Source: Owenia fusiformis (Eukaryota; Annelida; Polychaeta; Sabellida; Oweniidae). From it: a stretch of 64,000 nucleotides of DNA. Position numbers and translations under genes: made by a program. Position 1 is the stretch's first letter. Each line of letters opens with the position of its first letter. The stretch lies in contig CAIIXF020000008.1 of the NCBI GenBank assembly GCA_903813345.2, positions 12,983,278 through 13,047,277 of the forward strand, written 5' to 3'. Under the pieces are notes generated by a model. That model was not told the DNA's origin and did not search any database. It worked only from the letters and a program-made list of their open reading frames with translations. Shown one piece after another: positions 25,101-31,900 of this stretch.

Positions 25101-26415
25101 GTTACTTGATGGCTTTGTGATGCTTACGATAGTATTCTCATGAAATATTTTGTGTATATACAGACTGAGGGCCACATTCCAGGAGCATGGAGGATGATGA
25201 ACAGCATAGCTGGACAATTAGAGTATCTGGTTACGCTCAGTCGCACCCTGCTGGAGCTTACCAAGTATGCCCTTCAATATGCTGACAGTGGTTCAACTGT
25301 CATTAACCAGGATAGCATGGTATGTTTTCTTTTGTGGCAATGGTTGGTGTTTGGAATTTTGTGTCTGTAACAAATGTCAGGTGGTGGTATTTTGCTATGT
25401 TAATGCCTTGTACTTGATTCTGGTTGGTCAGGAGGTAGTGAATTATTCACTTTTGTAAACATCGGAATTCTTGGAATTTTTGATAAAATTTAAACCATTT
25501 ACAAAAACCTAGTTGTGGAATTACATGTATTGTTGAAACGCAAGAACCCATCTTTCAAAATGGGCTGCAAATAATTGAAATACCATGGGACAAAATATGA
25601 CAAAAATCCCATACATTGAAATTTAACAAACATCCTTATTTTTAGTCAGATGCTCTGTACATTGCATTAATAAAATTACTAATACTACTTTTTTACATTT
25701 TAACATAGGGCTCTATAGATGCAAGGATTCTAACACAACTTAGCCAAGTGTACTGTTACAAGGTGGTAGAAGTTCTTGATAAAAACTGCTGCCCCAGTTC
25801 TCATGCCATGAATGAATTTATAGACTCAAAACTACAAAAAGTCTTTGCTTTAAGAATGGTAAGACTAGAGTTGAATGCAAATATGGTTTAAGCAATAAGA
25901 TAAAAAACAATATAGTAATAATTCTACTAACAGAAGAGTATAAGTAATAATTCCAGGTTTGACCTGGCATCTGCAATACTATTTAATCTTAAAGTTTAAA
26001 GGTTCTCAAATGTAAGCCCATTTATAATTTATTTAATTGATGAATGTGATCTTCAATTACATTTTCAAGCACAATTTTACAATTATATGTAGATTGTACC
26101 ATGTTGATTAATTGGTCCCCAGGATTTTGACATCATTGCCAGAATGTAAAAGGGACATGGTCACATGATTTATGGGGTCGAATGTTTCTTTGCACTATAT
26201 GGCCAATTAACCTTAATAGAAAATTTATCTATTTAGGAAAATATACTATATTAGGTGAAGTACATTTTTCATGATTTTATCTTCAGACTGTTGCAGATCT
26301 TGAAGCAGTGATAGGAGTTCTAGGGATGCTCCAGAACATTGTTGCGTATGACGTACACCAAGGCTGTCCACAGGCAGTCAGTGCCATCTTTAGTGTCATG
26401 CATGAAGCACCTTAA
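992..26415 (+). CDS. Unidentified large intracellular protein, C-terminal 921 residues (22 exons)
   Basis: Twenty-two exons join in phase without a stop: 992-1108, 1354-1458, 2415-2474, 3011-3114, 12512-12787, 13843-14059, 15016-15092, 15473-15572, 16014-16106, 16453-16591, 20881-20954, 21547-21671, 21914-22029, 22372-22481, 22885-23032, 23371-23534, 23859-23932, 24111-24177, 24631-24795, 25164-25319, 25709-25858 and 26287-26415. The sum is 2766 nt, or 921 residues plus TAA. All have AG acceptors and GT donors. The protein looks soluble: I see no clear membrane span, signal peptide, zinc finger or catalytic motif. The first 130 residues look strand-rich, the remainder largely helical with scattered Trp and Cys. 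I do not recognise the family. Two hydrolase genes lie antisense inside intron 4 and a LINE sits in intron 10. AATAAA candidates occur at 26593-26598 and 27064-27069. The gene is convergent with CFAP61. The exon structure is confident; the function is unknown. Confidence 0.88.
1354..1458 (+). CDS. Exon 2
   Basis: 35 codons, phase 0 to 0, GVELFIDNVV to FLSPFS. Acceptor 'atttcag', donor GTAAGT. A dispersed 'ggtgacattttgcat' repeat lies directly upstream. Confidence 0.88.
2415..2474 (+). CDS. Exon 3
   Basis: 20 codons, EEFITSIKETIVQSKFIKIL, phase 0 to 0. Acceptor 'catttcag', donor GTAAGA. The short size is supported by phase agreement on both sides. Confidence 0.8.
2750..3005. repeat. Intronic tandem repeat (~60 bp, degenerate)
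   Basis: Repeated phrases 'tatattgacatattatactt' and 'aatcaactagttacactta' run up to the polypyrimidine tract of exon 4. They do not copy the splice site itself. Confidence 0.65.
3011..3114 (+). CDS. Exon 4
   Basis: CLLQDAEHPDWLIPGE to TKKDNE plus two bases (phase 0 to 2). Donor GTAAGT. A decayed copy of the end of this exon lies at about 8822-8841, where the donor GT has become TT; see the intron duplication. Confidence 0.88.
3386..3549. mobile_element. Pogo/Tigger-like MITE, TA target duplication
   Basis: Begins CAGTAAAACCTG, ends CAGGTTTTTCTG, and is flanked by TA (3384-3385 and 3550-3551). The paralogous site in unit 2 (TA at 9143-9144, followed by the same 'ttatcattta') is empty, which fixes the boundaries. 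Non-autonomous; no transposase. Confidence 0.85.
4066..4755 (-). pseudogene. Exon 2 of frameshifted cyclase copy
   Basis: The first part (4377-4755) encodes YMNNWEISEHIGTHIDAPVH onward; after the 1-nt deletion the remaining codons (DVKGFVVDSLSC to FITLYFL) are in a different frame. Acceptor 'tttttcag' reads on the minus strand just above 4755. Confidence 0.82.
4900..5370. repeat. Minisatellite in intron of cyclase copy 1
   Basis: About ten imperfect units of roughly 45-50 bp carry 'tctagatgtttcactcctag' and 'atatttgaccctccaagcat'. Unit 2 lacks it at the equivalent intron position and has a DNA transposon there instead. Confidence 0.85.
5928..6091 (-). CDS. Exon 1 of frameshifted cyclase copy (signal peptide)
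   Basis: Encodes a hydrophobic leader (residues 1-18) and then DMIDMTHTLNTDALYFP, ending APY. The internal ATG at 6091 is chosen because the leader follows it directly and it matches the start of the intact copy. Donor GTAAGT. Confidence 0.75.
6177..7727. repeat. Large palindrome (foldback-like), arms ~720-760 bp
   Basis: The left arm, about 6177-6897, is the reverse complement of about 6968-7727, with scattered differences and a spacer of about 70 bp. Tips read TCTTTAAAGATTCTCGCAAT on the left and the complement of TCTCTTAAAGATTCTCGCAA on the right. Both arms carry the inward-facing phrase 'cacgtataaaaggcg', a TATA-like string. No arm holds a convincing gene, and no clear target duplication was found. 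The left tip is 86 bp from the start codon of the frameshifted cyclase copy, inside its likely promoter. Confidence 0.85.
8575..8755. mobile_element. Pogo/Tigger-like MITE 2, TA flanked
   Basis: Starts CAGTAAAACCTGTCTTAG and ends ACACAGATTTTACTG with TA on both sides. The interior consists of short 'agtgaacacct' repeats. Unit 2 has an uninterrupted equivalent at 12461-12472, so this insertion postdates the duplication or is specific to unit 1. Confidence 0.85.
8785..8845 (+). pseudogene. Ghost exon 5 start fused to ghost exon 4 end
   Basis: 'cattctgggttgcac' matches the acceptor and start of exon 5 ('cattctaggttgcac') with AG changed to GG at 8787. About 30 bp on, sequence resembling the end of exon 4 ('actaattgaaacacaaatag') leads to 'attaagtaag', where the donor GT has become TT (8842-8843). 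This is the junction of the tandem duplication. Both ghost splice sites are dead. Confidence 0.75.
9686..10376 (-). CDS. Exon 2 of intact cyclase-like gene
   Basis: Holds residues 55 (split codon) to 284, including all metal-site residues and the hydrophobic C-terminal tail, with the stop at 9686-9688. Acceptor 'tttttcag' on the minus strand. Confidence 0.88.
9686..11556 (-). CDS. Secreted cyclase-family (PF04199) hydrolase, kynurenine-formamidase-like, possibly GPI-anchored
   Basis: Two exons, 11393-11556 and 9686-10376, give 284 residues. Residues 1-18 are a signal peptide (MEIKGLLVLMIIISSVHG). The family metal motif H-x-G-T-H-x-D-x-P-x-H lies at 66-76 (H66, H70, D72, H76). H137 with G-W follows, and a second His/Glu pair at H203 and E215 matches the catalytic/metal residues known from bacterial KynB-type formamidases. 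The C-terminus runs N-A-N-G-A-N-G-G then about 18 hydrophobic residues to the stop, which is the form of a GPI-anchor signal. By family it should be a metal-dependent hydrolase of an amide or lactam; the substrate (formylkynurenine, isatin or another) cannot be told. It lies antisense in intron 4 of the large gene. The start is the ATG immediately before the leader; an upstream in-frame ATG at 11625 would bury the leader. Confidence 0.88.
10689..11228. mobile_element. Mariner/IS630-like element with long inverted repeats
   Basis: Ends are TA-CAGGGTT and AACACCCTG-TA. Inside, 'aatgccttggacacctgctc' near 10808 and its inverted partner near 11090 lie in two facing arms. The left arm encodes MPWTPAQKTFVIEKYIKTQS, which resembles the N-terminal helix-turn-helix (DUF4817-like) of Tc1/mariner-type transposases. 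Both arms seem to carry a copy of the transposase start, so it is an internally deleted foldback derivative without a catalytic domain. Confidence 0.7.
11393..11556 (-). CDS. Exon 1 of intact cyclase-like gene
   Basis: 54 codons plus two bases: signal peptide, then DMIDMTYTLNTDALYLPTLL, ending FEDAP-TA. Donor GTAAGT. It is 164 nt, exactly the size of the paralogous exon in the other copy. Confidence 0.87.
11740..12110. repeat. Dispersed repeat, two tandem copies
   Basis: 'gttacgcctgctt' followed by 'aattttgatatttttacaca' appears at about 11775 and 11947. A reverse-strand relative lies at about 21340-21500 ('aaagcaggtgtaacgtgcag'). The units start with 'cagtctactgca' or a similar phrase. No coding content. 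Confidence 0.65.
12512..12787 (+). CDS. Exon 5
   Basis: Largest exon of the gene: LHTFAEFPLGTLHEGVFF to WQITLPLK, phase 2 to 2. It is rich in basic and aromatic residues near TKWWHRPNRNKK. Acceptor 'cattctag'. The donor GTAAGTGT at 12788 is the first of three identical donors 18 bp apart. Confidence 0.9.
12779..12835 (+). repeat. Triplicated splice donor (3 x 18 bp)
   Basis: The 18-bp unit 'cctctgaagtaagtgtaa' occurs three times, with GT donors at 12788, 12806 and 12824. The first unit contains the last seven coding bases of exon 5. Using the second or third donor would read AAG then TAA, so only the first keeps the protein open. Confidence 0.9.
13843..14059 (+). CDS. Exon 6
   Basis: SHWQDKLASLDIEVDLIDAA to LTLTSFE, phase 2 to 0. 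Strongly helical, with a long Leu/His/Ala-rich stretch. Acceptor 'acaatag', donor GTATGG. Confidence 0.9.
14385..14905. repeat. Degenerate tandem repeat, copy 2
   Basis: Same phrases as 460-860 ('ttttcaaaatcatctacaag', 'tcagaagttcaaatctgac', 'ctcaaggtcaaaaaggt') in about five units. It is preceded by the 'gtcaccaccaaaaagtggtgac' repeat end at about 14237. Confidence 0.7.
15016..15092 (+). CDS. Exon 7
   Basis: VGNTALIYNLFTEFQLSVHK to FQST plus two bases, phase 0 to 2. Acceptor 'tttccag', donor GTAAGT. Confidence 0.87.
15473..15572 (+). CDS. Exon 8
   Basis: Completes a Leu codon and continues QMQICQLEVTGKAVKGILGT to SFYQE, phase 2 to 0. Acceptor 'gtaacag', donor GTATTT (weak). Confidence 0.85.
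15595..15706. mobile_element. Hairpin MITE, mariner-type, TA flanked
   Basis: A 112-bp element. Ends CAAGGGCCGATCAAAAAGTT and the complement of its partner 'aactttttgaatggcccttg' form a near-perfect inverted repeat of about 29 bp. TA flanks at 15593-15594 and 15707-15708. It lies 22 bp after exon 8. Confidence 0.88.
16014..16106 (+). CDS. Exon 9
   Basis: 31 codons, TAATLKNVEWHLRTIQMLLV to ELSPYIE, phase 0 to 0. The last twelve coding bases (CCTTACATAGAG) and the donor are the first unit of a minisatellite that continues into the intron. Confidence 0.86.
16092..16265 (+). repeat. Minisatellite starting inside exon 9
   Basis: About six units of 27-30 bp of the form 'tacatagaggtacagtgagg' plus 'ttacatt'. 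The first unit is the end of exon 9 plus its donor, so several later units carry decoy GAG|GTAC donors. Confidence 0.85.
16453..16591 (+). CDS. Exon 10 (LINE inserted just after it)
   Basis: SFVANLKGVFPDTFKRGRVN to HINNHSKQ plus one base, phase 0 to 1. Acceptor 'attttcag'; donor GTAAGT at 16592. From 16568 on, exon end, donor and early intron are repeated at 20100-20164, beyond the LINE. If the donor is not used, the reading frame stays open into the LINE ORF. Confidence 0.88.
16568..16627 (+). repeat. LINE flanking duplication, 5' copy (60 bp)
   Basis: 'atataaataatcattccaag' through 'gagagagtttgt'. It contains the last 24 nt of exon 10 and its donor. It matches 20100-20164 except for one substitution and two small indels (3 and 2 bp). 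Confidence 0.88.
16628..19821 (+). CDS. LINE ORF2: endonuclease (partial) and reverse transcriptase
   Basis: About 1060 codons without a stop. The APE-type endonuclease part shows GDFNART, VVDYVIG and SDHCPIS but lacks the N-terminal segment with the first catalytic Asn/Glu. Reverse transcriptase motifs in order: NKSPGLDGIPGEFIK, PKTKKTSDPDTLRRINVLP, CCFIDLKKAFDLIDR, IIQGGILSTFLFKLF, HLAWADDIVLCAP and CKKTKVLVFG. The catalytic box is WADD rather than YADD. The C-terminus has a Cys/His cluster (CLNCNLNQIEDELHLIFYC). No LINE start codon is evident because of truncation; upstream the frame is continuous with host exon 10. The open frame implies a fairly recent insertion, although the flanking duplications already differ slightly. 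Confidence 0.92.
16628..20099 (+). mobile_element. 5'-truncated non-LTR retrotransposon (LINE)
   Basis: A 3.5-kb LINE in host-sense orientation within intron 10. It has an ORF2 with endonuclease and reverse-transcriptase domains, a 3' UTR of about 250 bp with AATAAA at 20075-20080, and a (TA)n tail. It is flanked by a 60/65-bp duplication, far longer than the roughly 7-20 bp usual for LINE target sites. The endonuclease lacks its first portion, so the 5' end is truncated. Clade unclear; Jockey/CR1/L2-type organisation. Confidence 0.9.
20100..20164 (+). repeat. LINE flanking duplication, 3' copy (65 bp)
   Basis: Second copy of 16568-16627, directly after the (TA)n tail. It repeats the exon-10 end and a second GTAAGT donor but has no acceptor of its own apart from whatever the LINE tail provides. 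Confidence 0.87.
20881..20954 (+). CDS. Exon 11
   Basis: Completes a Tyr codon, then INVKLNRKSETWPKVIATEA to VLGK, phase 1 to 0. Acceptor 'tacttcag', donor GTAAAC. Confidence 0.85.
21340..21500. repeat. Reverse-strand relative of the 11.7-12.1 kb repeat
   Basis: 'gcaggtgtaacgtgcagtag' and 'ttctccaaaccgagac' match the repeat at 11740-12110 in inverted orientation. It ends about 50 bp before exon 12. Confidence 0.6.
21547..21671 (+). CDS. Exon 12
   Basis: YIADTHVDDVWSNFLMELLT to RLYEASM plus two bases, phase 0 to 2. The acceptor TAG at 21544-21546 is chosen because it keeps phase; a second 'tatag' six bases on would remove two residues and also stay in frame. Confidence 0.84.
21914..22029 (+). 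CDS. Exon 13
   Basis: MEMHREKDEKLVSRLLHRNA to FIPGGSAH plus one base, phase 2 to 1. A charged helix followed by a Gly-rich turn. Confidence 0.88.
22372..22481 (+). CDS. Exon 14
   Basis: HQSALALLDTAFFFIIQSIA to QRKGPFK, phase 1 to 0. The hydrophobic stretch is short and interrupted by Asp and Gln, so I do not call a membrane span. Confidence 0.9.
22712..22855. repeat. Dispersed 'ggtgacattttgcatgttaatgcc' repeat
   Basis: One of several copies of a short element that begins near 'tgtccccaccacaagtggtg' and ends 'ttgcatgttaatgccttg'. Others lie at about 1205-1320, 3155-3290 and 8905-9040 (both inverted), 14236-14345, 14933-14965, 23180-23300 and 25330-25412. Several end within tens of bases of an exon acceptor (exons 2, 7 and 15). 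Confidence 0.7.
22885..23032 (+). CDS. Exon 15
   Basis: IGLCQAVTGSSLYYGTVDPY to VEIYARI plus one base, phase 0 to 1. Acceptor 'tattacag', donor GTATGT. Confidence 0.9.
23371..23534 (+). CDS. Exon 16
   Basis: LDHVLDLLSLSSYPIIGVFL to KEGIHLK, phase 1 to 0. Acceptor 'ctttcag', donor GTGAGA. Confidence 0.9.
23859..23932 (+). CDS. Exon 17
   Basis: LYVTMDWRYVPVKKCFLLHY to DND plus two bases, phase 0 to 2. Acceptor 'attttcag', donor GTAAGA. Confidence 0.88.
24111..24177 (+). CDS. Exon 18
   Basis: Completes a Gly codon, then REDLFPSNSIGLYQNVFATR-EK, phase 2 to 0. Acceptor 'gtttcag', donor GTATGT. Confidence 0.88.
24631..24795 (+). CDS. Exon 19
   Basis: 55 codons, AAFHFQQSGPGGDPYKVSNI to LLVKSLITQ, phase 0 to 0. 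Acceptor 'tatccag', donor GTTAGT. Confidence 0.9.
25164..25319 (+). CDS. Exon 20
   Basis: 52 codons, TEGHIPGAWRMMNSIAGQLE to VINQDSM, phase 0 to 0. A long amphipathic Leu-rich helix is likely. Donor GTATGT. Confidence 0.9.
25709..25858 (+). CDS. Exon 21
   Basis: 50 codons, GSIDARILTQLSQVYCYKVV to VFALRM, phase 0 to 0. Contains a vicinal CC. Acceptor 'aacatag', donor GTAAGA. Confidence 0.9.
26287..26415 (+). CDS. Exon 22, last coding exon
   Basis: TVADLEAVIGVLGMLQNIVA to SVMHEAP and stop TAA (26413-26415). The 3' UTR runs into a MITE at 26526; AATAAA strings occur at 26593 and 27064. Confidence 0.9.
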   Translation, partial: TVADLEAVIGVLGMLQNIVAYDVHQGCPQAVSAIFSVMHEAP

Positions 26416-26525
26416 AAAAGTTTGTCTTCTCTATGAGATTAGGATGTGAATAGATTTGCCTTCTATTTGAGACTAGGATGTTCATGAAACACCACATAAC
26501 AATTTGTCATATGTAAATGATTTGG

Positions 26526-26948
26526 CGAACTCCCGTGCAGTGATATATCACTGCGGCGGGCAGGTATCTCACCGTAAGCATGGTAACATCGTAATAAACA
26601 ACTGACGTGATTGGTTCTAGTCCCATGCTCAGGTTGTGTGATTGTAAAATTTAGACAATTTCATTGGTTTAATTGCGCGTATTAACTAATAAACAACACG
26701 TGCGGTAAACTTTTATCAACACAACTTTTACTCAGAATTCCTTCCGCGGGGATTTCCTCTTATATTTCATTGATTTTGGAATATTTTGACAAAATAATTA
26801 TTGGCGAACATAAAAGAACATATATTTTATAAGTTGTGTGAAAAACAAGTACATCTGTGACAAAAAGGGGGACTATCTTCCCCAAATTTTGGGGATTCCA
26901 TAATCTGCCCGCCGCAGTGTCTATACCGAGACACTGCATAGGAGTTCG
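26526..26948. mobile_element. MITE with ~40-bp inverted ends
   Basis: Left 'cgaactcccgtgcagtgata' continuing to 'actgcggcgggcag', right 'ctgcccgccgcagtg' to 'cactgcataggagttcg'. Each end also contains a small palindrome ('agtgatatatcact', 'gtgtctataccgagacac'). No reading frame of note. It may supply the first AATAAA to the plus-strand gene. Confidence 0.8.
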
Positions 26949-27530
26949 ATGATTTGGGTGTTTTTCATGGAGCGCCACATAGAAGTTTATCTTCTATATT
27001 TGACAGTGTTCTTGTGATCTTCACGAAACTAAGTACATTCTTGGACACTGGAGATATGGGATAAATAAAGTCCTCCAAAACCTGTGATAAATGTATATAC
27101 AAACTCAGGAACCTAAGATATAAACGTGGGGGTATAGTGAACATCAGGAAATGCAGGACATTTGATATAAGTAGAGGTGTTTCATTTCCCCCCTAGCTAC
27201 TGGTAGCAATCTCAAATATTAGAACAGTTTCAATTTATTCTGTTTTTGTGCAATGCAATATAAAGAAATTGGCTTTTTTGCTATAATTCACAATAAAAGA
27301 ATAGTTGATAAAACACTTGTCATGTATGTTGCGTATAGATTTTTAGATTGACTAATTTCTGATTATACATTCTATGAACCATTCCTTGAATTTAAAAATA
27401 AATCTCTAAACTTAGGTGAAATAGGTCAACATTTTGGTATGACGTGTTTGGCTAGCTACAAATTTGGAAATATGCCTTGTTATTCACACATTATAAACAG
27501 TTGTCAAATCTATTCAAAATGATTACATCC

Positions 27531-27603
27531 GGGCTCAGTTCTTCAGAACCACTATTAGCTTAATAGCGCTATTAACAGAGTAGTGATTCTGAACAACTGG
27601 GCC
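27531..27603. repeat. Short palindromic element (73 bp)
   Basis: 'gggctcagttcttcagaacc' pairs with the 'ttctgaacaactgggccc' end, and the centre 'agcttaatagcgctattaa' is itself palindromic. Likely a short hairpin MITE. Confidence 0.75.
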
Positions 27604-28825
27604 CAGAATTATTGTAAATTGTATTAGAGACCGGCAAGATCTCTTGAACATATCTTCACATCTATGGGATTAACTCCGGGGATTAGCCTGACAACAACTC
27701 TAAATATACATTTTTGTACATCTTTGGGAATACTGGGAGAGAATTCTGCATCTTTGTTTTATATCTGTAGATTCTGAATTGGAAGAATATTCAACCATAT
27801 CAATGTAGAATCGAGACAATTTTTTTCATATTCTGCAATCTGATTAGCCTAGCTCAATAATGTTTAAAAATAACCAGACCCATCGTGAGATATCACAGCC
27901 TTCTCTCAGTTTCCTTTCTAGAACATTCTTGTGCATTGCAGAGATGGCCTGAATATCAGAATGAACCAGACCTTACATGGATGGATGTAATTTTCAACAG
28001 AAAGTTTTTTAGGCTCTTTAGTATGCTGCTTTTACTGCAATACTAATTTGAACACCATTGACACCTGGGTTTAAAGTGTTGATATTAACTGCAATGTATA
28101 CAGTATATTGTGCAAGTACTCAAAGTATTTCAGGGTCTCTTGGGGTGGGGGTATAGTTTATGCACCACCTTTAAGATAATCCATGTTAAACCCAGGGAAA
28201 CAAGTTATGAAACCATCAGATTATATCAGGATAGTCTCATAACTGGAGACCACACATATATTAATGATATTTTGAAAATATGGTAAATTACGTTGAAAAT
28301 ATAACTATTATTATTCCAATTTTTCCAACTGTGAGCGTCCTTCAAGCCTGACATCTATTACAAAAATATAAAAGTACAATACTGGAATGTTACAATTTGT
28401 GTTGCTTTAATAGATGGTAGAAGATGTTTGGAAAAAACCTGGAACACAATATACCTGTTGAAACGTTATTCAGCATGCAGCTTTCATGGTGTACCAAGCT
28501 CTGTATAAATTACTTTTGAGAATAAATGTATGCCTCAGCCACATTTAATGGATGGCAACTGTACGGTGGCCGTAGCATTCCAAAATCAAGAGAAATATAC
28601 AGCATAAAATATATTGATAAATCAGTAGGATGTCGATTTTTGTATCGATTTTGTGAAGCTATGGCCGCAGTACAGCCCCCCCCCCCCCTTAGAGCAAACC
28701 TGACTGAGGAAAGAATCAAAAAAGTCTGTAGGAATGATTCTGTAGCATTCCATCTTTGCATACACTTGTAGGTGATATAACATGTATGTTTAGAAACTCG
28801 GAAAAATAGTCTCTGCATATTGTTT

Positions 28826-28996
28826 CTATAGCATACCAGGCTTCGCATACATAGGTAGATGGTAGTAATTGTATGTAAGGAAACTGAGAAGGCGGGTGTC
28901 AACTGCACGCTTAGCTCCACCCTCCAAATAGTCTTTGTCAAGTTGCTTTCTCTGTGATTTACTAATGGTTAGGTCATCTTCTATCATCTGTCTCAC
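28826..28996 (-). CDS. CFAP61: CFAP61 last exon
   Basis: VRQMIEDDLTISKSQRKQLD to YAKPGML and stop TAG (28826-28828); enters in phase 0. The family ends with a similar Tyr/His-rich HLPMYA-type motif. Confidence 0.92.
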   Translation of the reverse strand: MRQMIEDDLTISKSQRKQLDKDYLEGGAKRAVDTRLLSFLTYNYYHLPMYAKPGML

Positions 28997-31900
28997 CTGT
29001 AATACAAGCCAAGACTTACATCATGTACAAGTAAAGCCTTATAACATGTACAAGTAAAACCTTATGACATGTACAAGTAAACATTTATAACAAGTAGAAG
29101 TAAAACTTTATGACATGGACAAGTAAACTAATATATCATGTACAAGTAAAACCTTATGACATGTACAAGTAAACATTTATAACAAGTAGAAGTAAAACCT
29201 TATGACATGGACAAGTAAACTATTATATCATGTACAAGTAAAACCTTATGACATGTACAAGTAAACATTTATAACAAGTAGAAGTAAAACCTTATGACAT
29301 GGACAAGTAAACTATTATATCATGTACAAGTAAAACCTTATGACATGTACAAGTAAACATTTTTAACAAGTAGAAGTAAAACCTTATGACATGGACAAGA
29401 AAACATTTATAACAAGTAGAAGTAAAACCTTATGACATGGACAATACAAGTAAACCACTATTATGAAGAAGGTCATGAATTTATGATGACTATTATGACA
29501 AAAAGGAATATGAAAAGATCAAGGAAAGCATACCTTCTCCTCTAAAGCTTCAACATCAGGAGATGGCTTTGTGATGAGCAGTTCTCGAACTTCTTCCTTG
29601 AAGTCGGGGAATCTATCATGGAATATAGCCAGACACCACGCCTCTTTGAAGTAACTGAAAGTTAAATATACAACTTAACTATGAGTAGGTCTTGATTAGC
29701 CCTTGAGAATAACTCAAAGATAAACTTGAAATATGGCTTTTAAATCGGAGAGAGTTGGAGTACTTCTTCATTTAGCCTTAACATCGGGCTTCAAAAAAGA
29801 TTCCTTTGTTTAAATAGTATGCATATACTGTATTGAAGTCTTTGAATGTGAATATTTCACTTTTATACACACATCTCAAAATATTTGCTTTTAGATAAGA
29901 TTACATCATCTAAATTATGGTATTCAAATACCAACAGAAGGCTTTTTATATTACATAAGAAATAAATCAATATTTATCAAGTCCACTGAAGTACCTAATG
30001 GTATAGTAGCTATCAGAATAGTTTTTAATTTCCTCTTAATACATCATTAAAACTGAATGGGAATACAAAAAGGCCCTAAGAGAGGAATATGTCAAATAGC
30101 TTTAAAGATGGATTAAAAGAAAAATAAATAAAAGGTTTCTATGAACTGAGAAGTATAATAGAAAATAATCTAGAACTACTCTGACTATTAATGGAAATCA
30201 CTTAGATGTAATCCAAGGCATTTAATGACATTTAACTCCTACATACAGTAAAACCAATGCATTAAACACCTTTAAAATGCACAATTTGGAATGTGAGTAA
30301 CTGATTCACATAAATTATTCAGAACCTCTTCAAGTGAACACCTTCTAAGGTGCAAATCTCAATGCTATTACTTTCAAATCTCAATGCTATTACCTTCATG
30401 GTATACCTCTCAAAGCTAAATATACCCATAGTAACGAGAAAAAAACTAACCATACAATATCCTCTTTAAATGGGTTTTACAGGAGAAGGATATTTCAAGA
30501 AGATGTAATGATTACTGAAGTTTGAATTTCTTACCTGTATAGATCTTTAATAAGACCTTCATCGAACCTTGAGAGAAGATTGTTCAGGTATCTCTCATGC
30601 ACATTGTATAGACACATCATATTACCATTGTTGAGAACCTAGAAATATATTGTAAAGGTATATTAAATTACAATGGCAGAGTACCTAGAAATACTTATAC
30701 GCACATCATATTACCTTGTTAAGTACCAAGAAATATATTGTAAAGGTATATCAAAATACAATGACCTCGAAATACATTATTTAGGCACATCGTATTACCA
30801 TTGTTGAGTACCTAGAAATATATTGTAAAAATATATTAAATTACAATGGTGGAGTACCTAGAAATACATTATTCAGGCTTATCATATAACCATTGTTGAG
30901 TACCTAGAAATATATTGTGAAGGTATATTAAATTACAATGATAGAGTACCTCGAAATACATTATAAAGGCACATCATATAACCATTGTTCAGTACCTAGA
31001 AATATATTGTAAAGGTATATTAAATTACAATGGTGGAGTACCTAGAAATACATTCTAAAGGCACATCATATTACCATTATTGAGTACCTAGAAATATATT
31101 GTAAAGGTATATTAAATTACAATGGTGGAGTACATAGGAATACATTATACAGGCATGATGGTGAAGTACCAAAAGTATTAGGTCCCTCAAGAAGACATAA
31201 TATATTTATTTATCCCACATCTGAGGTCAAATCTGTAGAATAACATATATATATTTATGATATTTTGCAAATGTTTTGAAAAAAGTGATATCTGTTGAAT
31301 AGGGAGAATATTCCATGGATATCACTTTTCCACCGATTTGAAAATTCCGGCAAATGTGACGTGCATGGTTACATATATTATATGCTTACTTGGTGATTTC
31401 ATGACATCACAAATGTGGAAATGATTAATGTTTTGGCTATATAGTTCAAAGGACAAAGTAAAACTGAATGTTGTTTTGAAATGGTTGGTTAGGTGAACTA
31501 TGGGATAAATAGAACATCCTATGATTTTTTCGTGATATAATTTTAATCCATTCGTTGATATCAATATCTGCACTCATTCGCTACACTAACTCGTCCAGAT
31601 ATTGATATGAACTCGTGGATAAAAATGACAGCTCTCAAATCATAGTATATCCTATACAACTCCCTTGGGATATTTCCAATATCCAAAACCTCCAATAACA
31701 TAACATTTATGTACTATTTGTGTAGAGACAGGACCACCTTCTCATTGTTTATCATAGCTGTTGTATATTATCCATTATTACCCTAACATACAATATCAAA
31801 TTGTAAATACACAACCAATTAGCTATATCAATGATAAACAAACTTATCATACAATGTATATTATTAAGCTTAGAGAAGAAAATATTCAAGATTTTAGTGT

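Larger units (their letters stand above)
26416..28825. other. Convergent intergenic region
   Basis: The region lies between the stop codons of the two large genes. It holds the 3' UTRs, one MITE (26526-26948), one short palindrome (27531-27603), AATAAA candidates at 26593, 27064 and 27293, and otherwise AT-rich sequence with a C11 run near 28677. No further gene is seen. Confidence 0.7.

Noticed and set aside
992-26415. Assignment of the large gene to SZT2, an UNC13/MUN-type protein or another named giant protein
   Set aside because: Some length and helical resemblance came to mind, but no diagnostic motif could be matched, so no symbol is given.
28510-28941. 143-codon open frame on the minus strand past the CFAP61 stop
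   Set aside because: It overlaps the last exon in another frame and includes a poly-Gly tract from a C11 run; no support.
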